This document shows positions 11,611 through 32,566 of a stretch of DNA of 64,000 nucleotides, one piece after another. The position numbers and the translations under genes were made by a program. A model generated the notes under the pieces. The model did no database searches and was not told the origin of the DNA. It saw only the letters and a list, made by a program, of their open reading frames with translations. Position 1 is the stretch's first letter; every line of letters begins with the position of its first letter. Origin of the DNA: Sinotaia quadrata (taxonomy: Eukaryota; Mollusca; Gastropoda; Architaenioglossa; Viviparidae). The DNA is taken from NCBI GenBank assembly GCA_028829895.1, contig CM054180.1, positions 112,581,135 through 112,645,134 of the forward strand, read 5' to 3'.

Positions 11611-14600
11611 CTGCAAATGTCGTGAAATAAATTTTAATGTTCCCAACGGTGTGTTTGACTAAAATTTGCATAATTTTAATATGATAAATTAATTGCTACA
11701 TAATTTCAAATGAACGAAAACTAAAAATGTACACATTATAGTATTTAATCATAACTTCATACACTTTTGTTGAGTCATGTTGATCTTCTTCATTTTGTTT
11801 CAAACGTGTTCAGTCATGTTTATTCGTGTTCACACACGTTTAATGAAAGAATTCAATAGAACGTAGTCATGTTCTGCAGTATACAACCATGTTCAGAAAA
11901 CAAATAATATATCTCGGACATAAAGTGTGAATCATTCTTGGTGTCACACAGATACAATTGTGGAGTAAATTTATTCCGCCACATACTCTAAAGCAAATTT
12001 TAAAGAAAAGATGGAAGCATTGATAAAATAAATTTGAAATGACCAATAAGCACTGATCAGTCTTAGGAAACGCCATGTTGTTTGCACAGAGTGAGTTTAA
12101 AAGAGAAATGATTATGATTAGATAAGTTTTGATATGCACTCTTATAATTCTTCTGATACTGTAGAGTGATTCATTAGCGTTTTTAGATTTAAACAGTATA
12201 TAAATTAAATAACTATATTCTAGATTTAATTTTTAATTCTTAATAAGCTATATTGTTGCATTAAATTCAATTAAATTTCCAGCAGATAAAAAAGTGTTCA
12301 AAGTGAGGATCTTCTTTAAAAAGTACATAAATGCTCAAACCTTGTGGAGGAAAGAGTAAAGGTCAAATATTGCATAACACGGCTCTGCCACATTCTTTGC
12401 CATAACTCCTTGGTCTTTGCCGTCCACAAACACATGAAGAGAGTGGGATGTATCAACCATCACTCCAAGACGACTTCCGACTTTAACAGTCTCTAAGGCA
12501 GGACAGCAATTTGCATTTGTCTAAATTAAAACATTACTTTAAAACGTTGATGTGTTTAGGTTTTCTGCAAGTGTATAATGGATGTACGTATATCGTAATG
12601 CAAAAAGAAAAAATGAAAAAGCAACTATAAAACAATAACAAGATTAAAACATGCAAACTTTAAAAAAAAATGTAATTGAAAGATTGCAAACAACTCATCA
12701 CAAACACAATACAATACCCTTAGCTACACAAGCCATGTATAAAATAAGATTCTACGTATTTCACTTAATTTAAATTCCTCGACTCTATTCACCTCTGGAA
12801 GATAGCTGTGTGTATTATCTAAAGTGCAGTTTATTAAAATACATTGAACCAAAATGAACACTTCCACGTAACGATGCAAAGAGCGTTTGCTCCAAAATTC
12901 ATTAATTCAAAATTCAAATTCATTAATACTTCACGCCTTTTTACAGGAAAACCAGTTTCCAAGATAAATTAAAACATTTGTACAAATAAGATATGATCTA
13001 CATGTCTGTGTCTCTATAACCATAACTGCCTGCACACACATTGATACATCTATGGATGCACGGTCGCTAACATGCAGATGCGTATTCTCAACTGAAGGCA
13101 TAAATCTTGCCCGGACTCACTTCAATAAATTTTTAAAAGAAATATGGAAAGAAATACAATCTAAATACAGATGTACAAGGAAGTGTGGCTATTTATGTCA
13201 CAAGTAATCGAATTGGATGGTTTGTTATATCACAGAGAAAAGGGTTAGTGAAAGTAAATGTATTCTTTTTATTTCCAGTAATCTAACCTTGGCTGTGAAC
13301 ATGTCACTCAGAAGGGCAGACAGAAATCCTTTGGGCCAGTTGTAGTAAACATGCATAGGTGTAGAAAGGTTCCCATTGGCCATAAGCCATGAATGAAGGT
13401 GTGGGGTTAGGGTATCTCTAATGGCTGAGCACTTCAATGGAAGAAAGACTCAGATGGTAACTTAGTGCATAGTTGTGAATGAGTGAGCATGGGAAGTAAC
13501 CTTGACCCTTACGCCAGTCTGGCCAGTGTTTAAAAAGAGCAGATGCATTAATGACTGCTTTTCTTTCCGTAGTTTGGCGCATCTCTATTTGTAGTGAAGG
13601 CCGGTCTAAATTGTAGAAAGAGATCGAGAGCTGTAGGAATGTATAGCGCAATAAAGGCTGTATTGACAAAAACGAATGAATGGGAGTCTGTTGGAAAAAA
13701 TCCATGAGTTTTTACAGATGACGTTTTGGTCCTTTGCGCTTCGCTGAGCGAAAAAAGGTATGAGTTGAGCTTTAAGAAATTTTATGATTAATATTTTGTA
13801 TAAATATAAAGTGTAAGCAGGATAATGTGTTATGTATAATCAATCCATGTTTATTTTAGCTTAGTGAAAATTGTGCTCAGAGAAAACAGATTTAGCCATT
13901 ACACAAGAGCACTTTATAGCTTACGTATAGCAGTCTCTGATTGCTGAATTTTATTAATTTCAGGATCCATCTACTTGTTTATCTACCTGTCATATGAATC
14001 ACATTCTGTTGGTTGTTGGCCCTTTAGGTACATTGATGCAATGACCTGTTAGTCTGTACAGACACCGTAGTATGTTTTCTTGAGAGCCAGTGGTGTGGTC
14101 TCTGATCGACATGTCAGAGGTACAAAGAGCGCCAGTGATAACTCCAAGATTCCATCGGCGTGACTAAGTTAAAGTGAAGTAGTTACATTGGTCAAGAATG
14201 TGAAGACTGTTTAGAAACTGTGTGAAAACATTTTAGAAGTAGTAAACAGGAAAGTTGACTGAGAAAGAGAATTTACGAAGAAGAACGCTAAATATATAGG
14301 GAATACTAAAGGTCTTTGATTAGTGGTTGTGGAATTGTAATTGGTGAAATTTGTAATTGATATTACTTTCCTTTCTTTTATGTAAATATTTTATTATTTT
14401 TCACATGTATTGCATAGTTTCTTATCATTTTGATTTCATGCAAAATTAATTAATTGTAGTCATTGTACCTGTCTTTTGTCCTTGTCTATTACATGTGAGG
14501 AATTCCTTCCTCTGGGGGGGGGGGGAGGCATGAACGAGCTACTGAAAGTGGTTGACCTCAATTGTTGTGTTGTTCGTATTATTCATCAATTAACACTCAA

Positions 14601-15476
14601 ACAGATAGTGTTGGCTTAAGAACTTTAAAACAGGTTCATTAATTATGCATTATAACTAACCCATTGGCCATGATGTCTGCCTCGGAATCCATATACTCCG
14701 ACAAAAGTCTTCGTTTTAAAGCAAACTGGAGACAATGTGACTGAGAGTGGGTTCTCCTCACAAGCTCCAATTCCTATGCATTTTCCAATGTATCGGGTGT
14801 CTGTCTTCTCCACTTGTATCTACGCAAATGAAATAAAAATAATGTTTACATTTTTTATTTTGAATAAACATATATTATAAATACATTGCTATAGATATAA
14901 TCATATTACGTTTTTAATAACAAATTATGTACATGTTTTGAGGTATTCAAAATAATACTATATTTTTAAGAAATAAGGTAAATATGTTTTAAAATCTTCT
15001 TTGCATTTATCTGCAGCAGTGTCATTATGAACGAGACTTTGTTACATCTTTAATGCGTTTCTTTACTTTCTCATTCGTTTCCAAATAAAAAGAATTGTAT
15101 TGCATATTAAACAATGAAATATTGATTTCAAACAGTTTGCCTATTACTTCTATTTCATTTATAGCTTTGGTTTTAATGAAGACTTTTTTTATCGAACTGC
15201 AAAATTAAAATACGAACTGAATCTAGTATGTTATAAAATTTTATCAAAGAAAAGAAATGAACACAAGACTTGCACCGATAATGAAATCACATCACACATT
15301 TAACAACTGAAATTCTCGCATACAATATGTATGACTGAAGTAAATTAATCCTTAAAAGGAACAATTATATTTCCAAACTTAGAAAACGTTTCTTAATATC
15401 ATAATCATTACATCTCATATTGCCATTTGTTCAAAAGTCAAAAGAGGCAAATACACGTACGCTCTCTCTCTCTCTT

Positions 15477-15556
<80 letters not shown>

Positions 15557-16775
15557 GTTTATAATATATGGGTGTACATCACTGGAAACCCAATCAAGTA
15601 GTATTTCTATTCTGAAGACAGTGTCATCTTAGTGTTACCTAGCTCGACAAAGCTGAAATACGCTTGGAAAAGAAGCTTTTTGAATTCCTCTTGTATTTTT
15701 TGTCTCTCACCAATATTTCTCAGTCCAGTCCCTGTCTCATTTGTCTTTTTTTCTTTCATTGTCTCTCTCTCTCTCTTACTCTTTAAGTTTAGTTTTAAAA
15801 TTATATATTTTCAAGGCAGACAGCCTTTGTTTATGTGCGTAAACTGCTACAACCGACCATAGCAGAGGCGGGAAGCAGTGTGTACGTGGAAAGGAATACA
15901 CTACACTCTGTGATGGGCACGTCACTTTGTTAATGAACTGATTATCTTTATTAATTAATCATTCACAACTAAGTGAATTGATGATAATCTTAATTTATTT
16001 CATGAATGATCTTCCACCAGACGTCACTGTTTGTTTCTCTTTCTATCTGCCTCTGTCCTTCGTTATCCATCGTTTGCATAGTCCGTCTTTGTACACCAGT
16101 CCTTTATCTTTATTCATATATCTGCCACATTGTTTTGCTCCTATATTTTTGTGTCCGTGTAATGTTCTGTATAAAATCTCATTTCATGGGTCTTTTTTTT
16201 TTTTCTTTTTCTTCCCTTGAGTCACTTTTGCAAAATGTAGAATGTCATTTAAATATCTAATATTGTAGGCATGTCAATAACAAAGGCGAATAAATATTGC
16301 ATTAATACGAAGTGTCCCAAATTATATTTAATTAAATAATATCTAGTTTGCACGAGATTTTTCAGTGAAATTTTGTTTTCTTTTCTAGAGAAAGGATGAG
16401 TATCAACTGATCTCAATCAAAGAACAAAAATAGTTAAGCAACCTGTCTCTTAAAATGTTGCGGGCTAGTCGCTGAGGTATGCATCCTTCACTGTATGTTC
16501 ATGCACACTTGAAGCAAGTAATTTTGATGATATATTTAAATTCTACACAATGCGTTCTTAAACGAATTAGTGCTTAGAACCTTCCGAATGATATTTAAAA
16601 ATTGTTCTATTTTAATTATCCAATCAGAAGTCACCTCATACAGTTTGTTGGTAGACACTGGTTCTCTAAAAATCAACACTCGGTTCCACGTAATTATGTC
16701 TTTCACCTCTGCAGTCTGTCCATTACTTGACAATAATAGATTACTTCCGCAATTGTTATGAAACATCGCGATATT
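11578..16775 (-). CDS. Orphan NHR cassette: exons 2-5 without a RING exon
   Basis: The coding join on the minus strand is 16775..16635, 14819..14661, 12520..12341, 11610..11578 (170 residues). All four exons keep open frames, phase-0 junctions, AG acceptors and GT donors. There is no RING/B-box/coiled-coil exon and no CACGTG block between this cassette and the 3' end of copy B. Two explanations fit: a deletion removed exon 1 and the promoter, leaving a remnant; or copy B transcripts read through and use it as an alternative NHR ending. Intact frames favour recent loss or continued use. It is not a complete gene as it stands. Confidence 0.75.
11611..12340 (-). other. Orphan cassette intron 4
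   Basis: 730 bp, the shortest intron 4 of the family. It includes TTCA-rich sequence (GTGTTCA/CATGTTC motifs) also seen in the others. It lacks the large (CA)n and minisatellite arrays of copies B and C. No ORF of interest. Confidence 0.6.
12341..12520 (-). CDS. Orphan cassette exon 4: C-terminal half of NHR
   Basis: 60 codons, phase 0, from acceptor taatttag to donor AAG|gtttga. It carries VGSRLGVMVD, LHVFVDGKDQGVMAKN and CYAIFDLYSF, matching the NHR pattern of V/G-D..GTLH.YV.G.DQG followed by a YAV.DLY strand. It differs from B-D at HVF for HVY. Confidence 0.82.
13085..14600. mobile_element. About 1.5-kb insertion in orphan intron 3, probable retroelement remnant
   Basis: Intron 3 is about 0.63-0.67 kb in copies B, C and D but 2.14 kb here; similarity to the others stops near 13085 and resumes near 14600. 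The inserted sequence is less AT-rich, has a G9-10 run near 14513-14525 and several short minus-strand frames (13225-13705) with no recognised domain. Boundaries are approximate. CAGAT(G/A) occurs at both edges and could be a target duplication. The element type is not identified. Confidence 0.5.
14661..14819 (-). CDS. Orphan cassette exon 3: middle of NHR
   Basis: 53 codons, from acceptor tttgcgtag to donor TGG|gttagt. It starts IQVEKTDTRYIG, keeps ACEENPLSVTL and FVGVY, and ends HHGQW where the others end IHGKL or IHGKS. It is the most diverged exon 3 of the family but has no stop or frameshift. Confidence 0.78.
14820..16634 (-). other. Orphan cassette intron 2
   Basis: 1.8 kb. It contains the CT/CA microsatellite, T- and CT-rich sequence, and one unit of the 50-bp repeat at about 16232-16282. 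Short plus-strand frames in the CT-rich part look like low-complexity translation. Confidence 0.6.
15458..15554. repeat. (CT)n-(CA)n microsatellite
   Basis: A CT run interrupted once, then about 33 CA dinucleotides. It sits at the position homologous to the (CA)n tracts at 45289 and 59776. Confidence 0.95.
16635..16775 (-). CDS. Orphan cassette exon 2: start of NHR
   Basis: 47 codons, phase 0. It begins NIAMFHNNCGSN where the others have N(P/T)WMF; the Trp just before MF is replaced. It also has LLLS for IVLS and a distinct loop IITWN before RVLI. The acceptor (cattacag) and donor (GAG|gtgact) are intact. Confidence 0.78.
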
Positions 16776-17380
16776 CTGTAATGATGACATTAAAATTGTT
16801 AAAACAATCCTAATTATATACTTTAATGAAAAATCACTTTATATAAAATCTCTTTTGTGTGTGTGTATGTGTCTGTGTGTGTGCATGTGTGTGCATGAGT
16901 GAGTGTGTGTCTAGGTGTGTGCAGGTGTCATGTGTGTGCATGCGTGTGTGTGTGTGTGTGAGGGGCACGCCTCTTAGTAAAAGAAAGGATTATTTTTATT
17001 AATTAATCTTTCATAACTAATTTCAAGTGATGAGAATTTTAATTTTATTAATGATCCTCCAAAAGACACCACTCGTCTCTCACTTGGCGGATATTTTGGC
17101 GTGGTAAACGTTTTCCCTATTCCACAACATAAAACAACATTTACTGTCACATAAGTTTTCCGTGGGTTGAAAATGTCTTACTAAAAGAGAAGAAAAATCC
17201 TATTTTAATCTATTTTTAGCAATCCCCCATTCATCCACTTTCTTCTTCAACCTAAGACTATCAATATCAGTATGCATAAGATGGTCAATACATTTAACAA
17301 TAAATGTATTAAATGAACAAACAAATACACATGACAATTCCATGAAATAGATAACTCATGTTCAGATAACTATTGTTTAC

Positions 17381-17439
<59 letters not shown>

Positions 17440-17830
17440 ATATATATTTATTTATTATTACAGTTTAACAATACAGTCAATACAAATCGCAGATTAGTCC
17501 TATCAGAGAATAGAAATGGAATTATTAGAGGTAGGTTATTGAAATATTTTGACATTGAGACTTTCTGTCTATGGTTTTGAAAGAGTGGCTGTGGTCGTTG
17601 TTACACGTTGTGTCGTCTGTGCTGTCTACACTTCAACCTTACCCGTATGCAATCACACATGCAAACATGTCGAGAATACGTAACCTACATGCAGAATAAA
17701 ATTCGAGCCAAATAACCATCTTGGTATTCTGTGTGTAGATTTGTAATAATATATGTGCAGGTCCTACGTGGCGTCGACTAGCCACCACCAGCCCTTTCTT
17801 CGGAAAGAAAGGTACAGGTGACATTGTACT
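16776..17830. other. Upstream of orphan cassette: low-complexity junction where exon 1 is missing
   Basis: After about 60 bp of sequence like the other intron 1 copies, similarity ends in a TG-rich tract (about 16852-16960), then unrelated DNA with a (CT)n run (about 17388-17436). No RING, B-box or coiled-coil frame is present. In copies A-D exon 1 lies 0.75-2.7 kb upstream of exon 2. Confidence 0.6.
17388..17436. repeat. (CT)n microsatellite
   Basis: About 24 uninterrupted TC/CT dinucleotides followed by a short (TA)n. Confidence 0.95.
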
Positions 17831-18770
17831 ATCTCTGACGCATTAAAATATGTAGCATTATTTAAAATATATTCACTTTTCTTACGAATTGCTGCTGTTA
17901 AAATAGTGACTTTTGTACACTATGGGACATAGATACAATTAACGATTTCAGATTGGAATATACTTAAGATGGCAGCTCAATTATAAATAATCATAAATAT
18001 AACTCTCGTCTAATAATAATTCAAGTTAATGTAGTGTTGGATTCGTGCGTGTGTGTGTGAGTGTGCATGTATGTATGCTGGTAACTGTAGAGAATTTGCA
18101 CGTAAATATTGAACATAAAGTACACTTTCGTGTTCACGTTCACAAAAAAAACATCTGATTTTTAGAATTAATATACACATGTACATTACTCGATATATGC
18201 TGTAAACAGTGAACACCAAGGACATTGAAACATTCACACACGCACACACAAACTCACATTTGTATAAGCTTTCAATACAAGCAAATATTACTCACAATTG
18301 ACGCCTTTAAACTGTACACCCTGTTTAAGATATTACAGTCTGTGAGAAAAGTCTAATGAAACTTCCTTGATAAATCTCCAAAATCTCTTCTTGGCATAAG
18401 GTCAGGTTTGAAAGCGATATGGTTTGAATCGAATAAATAAGAGTATAAGGTTCTTATCTCAGACTTTTGTGTGGAAGTTATAAATAACTTTTCTTCAGTA
18501 CTTCATTAGTCAGAATATATGGCGATAAGACATATACCAGTGTACATGTGCTCAGCAAAGCTTGTTAGGCAATTTTTTTGTACTAATTGGCAATAGAGTT
18601 ACATTTTTTTTAAAAGTACATTTCTGGTATTTTGAAACTGTCACTGCATATTACTGTCATTGCATATTGTAGTCACTTCACTTTTACATAACTGTTAAGA
18701 CACTGACTGACATTCAACTATCTGTCGTGACGCATGCGTTTCGATCATTCTCTACAGACTAGGAAATATT
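17830..18770. other. Intergenic block X, left part, second copy
   Basis: Diverged copy of about 9540-10400, including the TG-rich and CACACGCACACA stretch. No gene recognised. Its presence next to the orphan cassette without the 4.6-9.1-kb block implies that the missing exon 1 went together with its promoter region. Confidence 0.5.
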
Positions 18771-18920
18771 TGTTAAAATAATTGTTAGTTCAACATATCA
18801 TGTGCTGAATTAAGTGTAAATGTTTAATGTTAGAACATTATCATTATAAACATTATCACTAATGGTGGGATCTGTCTGTTTGTGTTTGAATTTCATTCTC
18901 CTTTAAATTCACTCTAGTGC

Positions 18921-19078
18921 ATACAAGCACTACACAAAGTAAACAAGCACTACACAAAGTAAACAAGCACTACACAAAGTAAACAAGCACTACACAAAAT
19001 AAACAAGCACTACACAAAGTAAACAAGCACTACACAAAAAAACAAGCACTACACAAAATAAACAAGCACTGCAAACAA
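18921..19078. repeat. 20-bp minisatellite, about 8 copies
   Basis: Direct repeats of ACAAGCACTACACAAAGTAA with one or two changes and small deletions. Confidence 0.95.
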
Positions 19079-20301
19079 TACCCTGAAAGGCATTAAATTA
19101 CTTTTGTTTGTCTTACCTTTACCTTTAACACAGTATCATGACACTAGAGTGTCAAACGTCATACGGTCAGCCTTAGTGTCAGCTCACATGCTTGTTGTTA
19201 TAGTCTCTTGTTCTCTGTAAGTCTGGCTGCTTGTCTCCCTTGTTTCTATTTAATTCATTGAGGTTTGGGCTGCCAGTTGATTTGTTTTCACGGCAGTTTA
19301 AATTTCTCTTTCTTCTTTTAATTTGTTTGTAGTCTGTGTGCTGCATGTTTTAGTCTGGTGGTAATTTCCATAAAGTTGTTATGTTTGTTTCTTTGTCGCA
19401 TGTGCAGGTAATTGGTGTATTTTTCCTTCTCTTTGTCGTTTGATAGCAAGTGTTTTGTTGGGACAATGGAATCGTACTTTTTCCCGCAATGAATTTGCAG
19501 AGCTGCCACGTCAAATATATTGTAGTAATATGGTCAAGTTTAAAGATGAAATTGATACATCACCGAAGGAAGATAAATAGCTTTTGTTTTCACTCACACT
19601 CACCCAGAAACCGCAATAGACCTTTCTTCTTCACGATGTTCTCAGTCTTGGTATGCTTCTGGGGAATCCCCACAGCCTTGCGGTGCATCTTAGGTGGAGG
19701 GCAAATCTGGTCGACTTGAAATAGTCAACCGTAGACCTGACTACATTGCGTCCCTTGATGATTTTATGTTTTCAGTTATAGAGACTCTGTATGTAGCACT
19801 AAATATGCTGGAAACTAAACACAGCTACGGTTCTGCCATGGCGGTCACAACACTGGAAAGAAATCTTTCAATTTATGGGTTGCCAAACAACACCGGTAAC
19901 TTCTTTATCAACATCTCTACGGGAGGTTGGTACAATGTATACATGAAAACTTTCTGATTGGTTATTTAAATAATCTATGATATCTATTTCATTATGTATA
20001 TTTTGTTTAAATACTTGCATCCTTTCTCCAAAGTTTCCTCTGTCAAAGTGTAACCTCTTTGTGTACTTTTATGCTGATTGATGCATTTTATTCTCACTTA
20101 AAGTTCGAAATAAGGCTGCATTTCCTCACTAATAATAATCGCTACGCGCTTATTCGAGAGTTGGTGTCATTTTAGCCACACAGGACAGCTTCGGATGACC
20201 TGTTTTCAATAGTTAGCGATTTGATAATTCCGATCTCAATTTTTAATCTATTCCTATTTGACAGTGATTGTACTGTCGGAATCTAGCGCTCTGCACGCTT
20301 A

Positions 20302-20640
20302 TTGATGATAGGTCATCGCCTTGAAAGATTATACAATGTATTGGTGACAGGTCATTGCCTTGAAAGATTATACAATGTATTGGTGACAGGTCATTGCCTT
20401 GAAAGATTATACAATGTATTGGTGACAGGTCATTGCCTTGAAAGATTATACAATGTATTGGTGACAGGTCATTGCCTTGAAAGATTATACAATGTATTGG
20501 TGACAGGTCATCGCCTTGAACGATTATGCAATGTATTGATGACAGGTCATTGCCTTGAAATATTAAGTAGTGTATTTGTGACAGGTCATTGCCTTGAAAG
20601 ATTATACAATATTGGTGACAGGTCATCGCATTGAGAGCTT
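20302..20640. repeat. 39-bp minisatellite, about 8.5 copies
   Basis: Unit starts CATTGCCTTGAAAGATTATA and ends GTGACAGGT. The unit length is a multiple of three, so both strands stay open for over 100 codons and translate as 13-residue repeats. I treat these frames as a by-product of the repeat. Confidence 0.95.
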
Positions 20641-21410
20641 ATAAAATGTATTGGTTATACAATGTATTCTTATGAATATACATTTCCTTTTCGTTTCCGT
20701 TACGGTGATTTTTCCATCTTGCCATTAATGCGTAAATCATATTTTGACATAATTATGTATCTTTATGATATTACCCATAAAATGCGAGACTGGTGTGCTT
20801 CTGGTGTGATGCTGCGTCTGTTTGCGACGTGATATAATCATGTTTGTATGGTCTGGACAGGCTCTGTTTCTACTCATTATCAAGTAACAGCACACATGAA
20901 GGAAATGTTCGTGTTAAAAGATTTGTTAGGGGTTGTCTTTTCTTTTGTTTTCAGACAGCTATATTTTAATGTATGCGACATAATGTATGATAAAAAGTGA
21001 ACAATAACAACACCAACAATACATGCCCCCCAAACACACACACACACCAATTAAAACAGTACATTCCGACGAATAAATTTAGAAAAAAAGAGAACTCACG
21101 AAAGCTTTCAATTACTTCATTAATAAAATTACTTAATTTTTAGATTCAACAAGAGATTCTAAAATGCGCAAAATGTCTAACTGGACTTTTAGTGTCAAAC
21201 ATTCACCAGACGTTTATACGAGTGCACATATTGAAATAAAGACAATAATTTTATCTTTCTGTCTTACATGGGCTGGTGATAAAAGTAAACAAATAATAAC
21301 TGAAACAAGTGAAGAAAAAGTTTATCTTTTACTTTGGAGCTGTTCTAATTAACTTCTACATTAATCTCTGAAACGTTGTGACGTTATGCGTATTCTCTAA
21401 CAACTGTGAC

Positions 21411-21690
21411 AACTTGATACGACCGATTAAATTGTTACAGTAACATGTTTACAAAAGAACTTGATACGACCGATTAAATTCTTACAGTAACATGTTTACA
21501 AAAGAACTTGATACGACCGAACAAATTCTTACAGTAACATGTTTACAAAAGAACTTGATACGACCGAACAAATTCTTACAGTAACATGTTTACAAAAGAA
21601 CTTGATACGACCGATTAAATTCTTACAGTAACATTACAAAGTTGATAAGACCGAATAATTTCTTACAGTAATGTGATTACAAAGGAACTT
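21411..21690. repeat. 47-bp minisatellite, about 5-6 copies
   Basis: Unit starts AACTTGATACGACCGATTAA and ends GTTTACAAAAG. The last two units are diverged. Confidence 0.95.
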
Positions 21691-22189
21691 GTATTCTGAT
21701 CAGACGTTTCAAAACGATAACGAAATGAAAGTCGATTCCATGTCACAATATACAAATTTGCACATCCGTAGTCAGATTAATCTACAGATTTTCAACATTG
21801 TACCAAAACGAACTGAATGTAGTTGATTTGTCAATTTATTCCTTGTAGTTTTGAGTTGATTGTTACTTAGACTTTCATATAAGACAATCTGGATATGATC
21901 ATGTAAACTGAAACCTCCATTCTGGTGAGGAGTGTGGTGTGGAGAATAAAGTAAAGCTGATACTATGGGCTAATAAAACTTTCTTGAATAAGAAAAGAAG
22001 TAAACGAACTGGTTATCATTTGTGCTAAATATGGGACCGTGGCTTTCCCATGAAGGGTGTGTGTGGGGGGAAAGATCTGACGTTTACAATCTATTAATAG
22101 GATTTATAAAATAAAACATTCCTTTTGGCGACAGTTGTCAGTAATCAGTTTTGTTGAATAAAGCCTTCCTTTTGGTGACAGTTGTCAGT

Positions 22190-22690
22190 AATCAGTGTGT
22201 TGTTTTTGAATAAAGCCTCATTGTCTGTTGTGTGAATTATTGAATAACGCTTGTATTGTTTGTAGTGTGTATTGTTGAATAACGCCTGTAATGTCTAAAG
22301 TGTGTATTGTTGAATAACGCCTGCAATGTCTAAAGTGTGTATTGTGAATAACGCCTGCAATGTCTAAACTCTAAAATGTGTATTGTTGAATAACGCCTGA
22401 AATGTCTAAGTGTGTATTGTTGAATAACGCCTGCAATGTCTAAAGTGTGTATTGTTGAATAACGCCTGAAATGTCTAAAGTGTGTATTGTTGAATAACGC
22501 CTGCAATGTCTAAAGTGTGTATTGTGAATAACGCTTGTATTGACTGTAGTGTGTATTGTTGAATAGACTATATTGTTTGCAGCGCTTATTAAATAAAACA
22601 TGTATTGTGCGAATTCATGTTATTGAATAAAGCCTGTATTTTCTGTAGTGAGTCTTGTTGAATAAAGCCTGGACTTTCACTTCAAATCAA
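22190..22690. repeat. 35-bp minisatellite (GTTGAATAACGCC), about 9-12 copies
   Basis: Core unit TGTGTATTGTTGAATAACGC plus CTGCAATGTCTAAAG. The central units are nearly identical and the edges degenerate into the older form also seen at 10550-10770. Confidence 0.9.
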
Positions 22691-22699
22691 GTTATGTAA

Positions 22700-23070
22700 A
22701 GAATAAATGCTATTACTGCCATTAAACATAAAGCCTCTGTTCGTTTCTAATCATGAATTTCTTCCTTACACCAAAAAACGTTCATAAATATTCTTGTCAC
22801 CATTCACATATGTTTATTACAAATACTCATTGGATGGATTCAGGTATTTTACTGCTATAATTATTGAAGTGTTCGTGACATCCTGATTCACAAACACAAT
22901 GGAACATACAGTAGTTTGTTTAGATTTAGTTTTGTGTCTAGCGAAACGCTTTTTCCATTCTTTCATAAATGTGAATCATTCAAATGATAAAATATTTTAA
23001 GTCTTTCCAACATCATTGTCGATATTTTTCTGGATTTATACCTGGGTACACACACAGACACACACACACA

Positions 23071-23107
<37 letters not shown>

Positions 23108-23240
23108 GCACGCACTCGCTCGCTCACAGAAATGCACTCGTGCAATGGCAAAATTGTGAAGAGAGAGGAAAATAGACACAGTTCAAGAATACATTTTATA
23201 GACTGTAAGCAGACAGTAGGATATAAACCAAAATGTAATG
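22700..23240. other. 3' flank of copy B
   Basis: Shared with 10930-11436 and parts of 37580-38057 and 55380-55947, so it is the conserved downstream flank of the gene unit. It contains a (CA)n tract at about 23046-23106. No gene. Confidence 0.6.
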
Positions 23241-23246
23241 TTTATT
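23241..23246 (-). terminator. Polyadenylation signal AATAAA, copy B
   Basis: TTTATT on the plus strand, about 135 bases past the copy B stop codon; position conserved in the other copies. Confidence 0.55.
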
Positions 23247-23378
23247 CTGATGAAATAATTAAATTATTTGGCAAAGGAATTGTAGTGATGTGTTTGTTTT
23301 CATAAAGATTATTATCAGTATTATGAACAGCTGGTTAAATCGTTCATTTCTTGCCGTTGAACTGAAGTCTAATGTAGT

Positions 23379-32566
<9,188 letters not shown>

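Larger units (their letters stand above)
18770..22120. other. About 3.3 kb of extra DNA splitting block X
   Basis: Relative to the counterpart upstream of copy A, this stretch is additional. It holds three minisatellites (20, 39 and 47 bp units) and, at about 19320-19960, short frames on both strands with no recognised domain. Whether it arrived as one insertion or grew by tandem expansion cannot be decided by eye. Confidence 0.45.

Noticed and set aside
13225..13705. Two overlapping minus-strand frames in the orphan intron 3 insertion
   Set aside because: No recognised domain, no splice context, and confined to sequence absent from the other copies; treated as part of the insertion.
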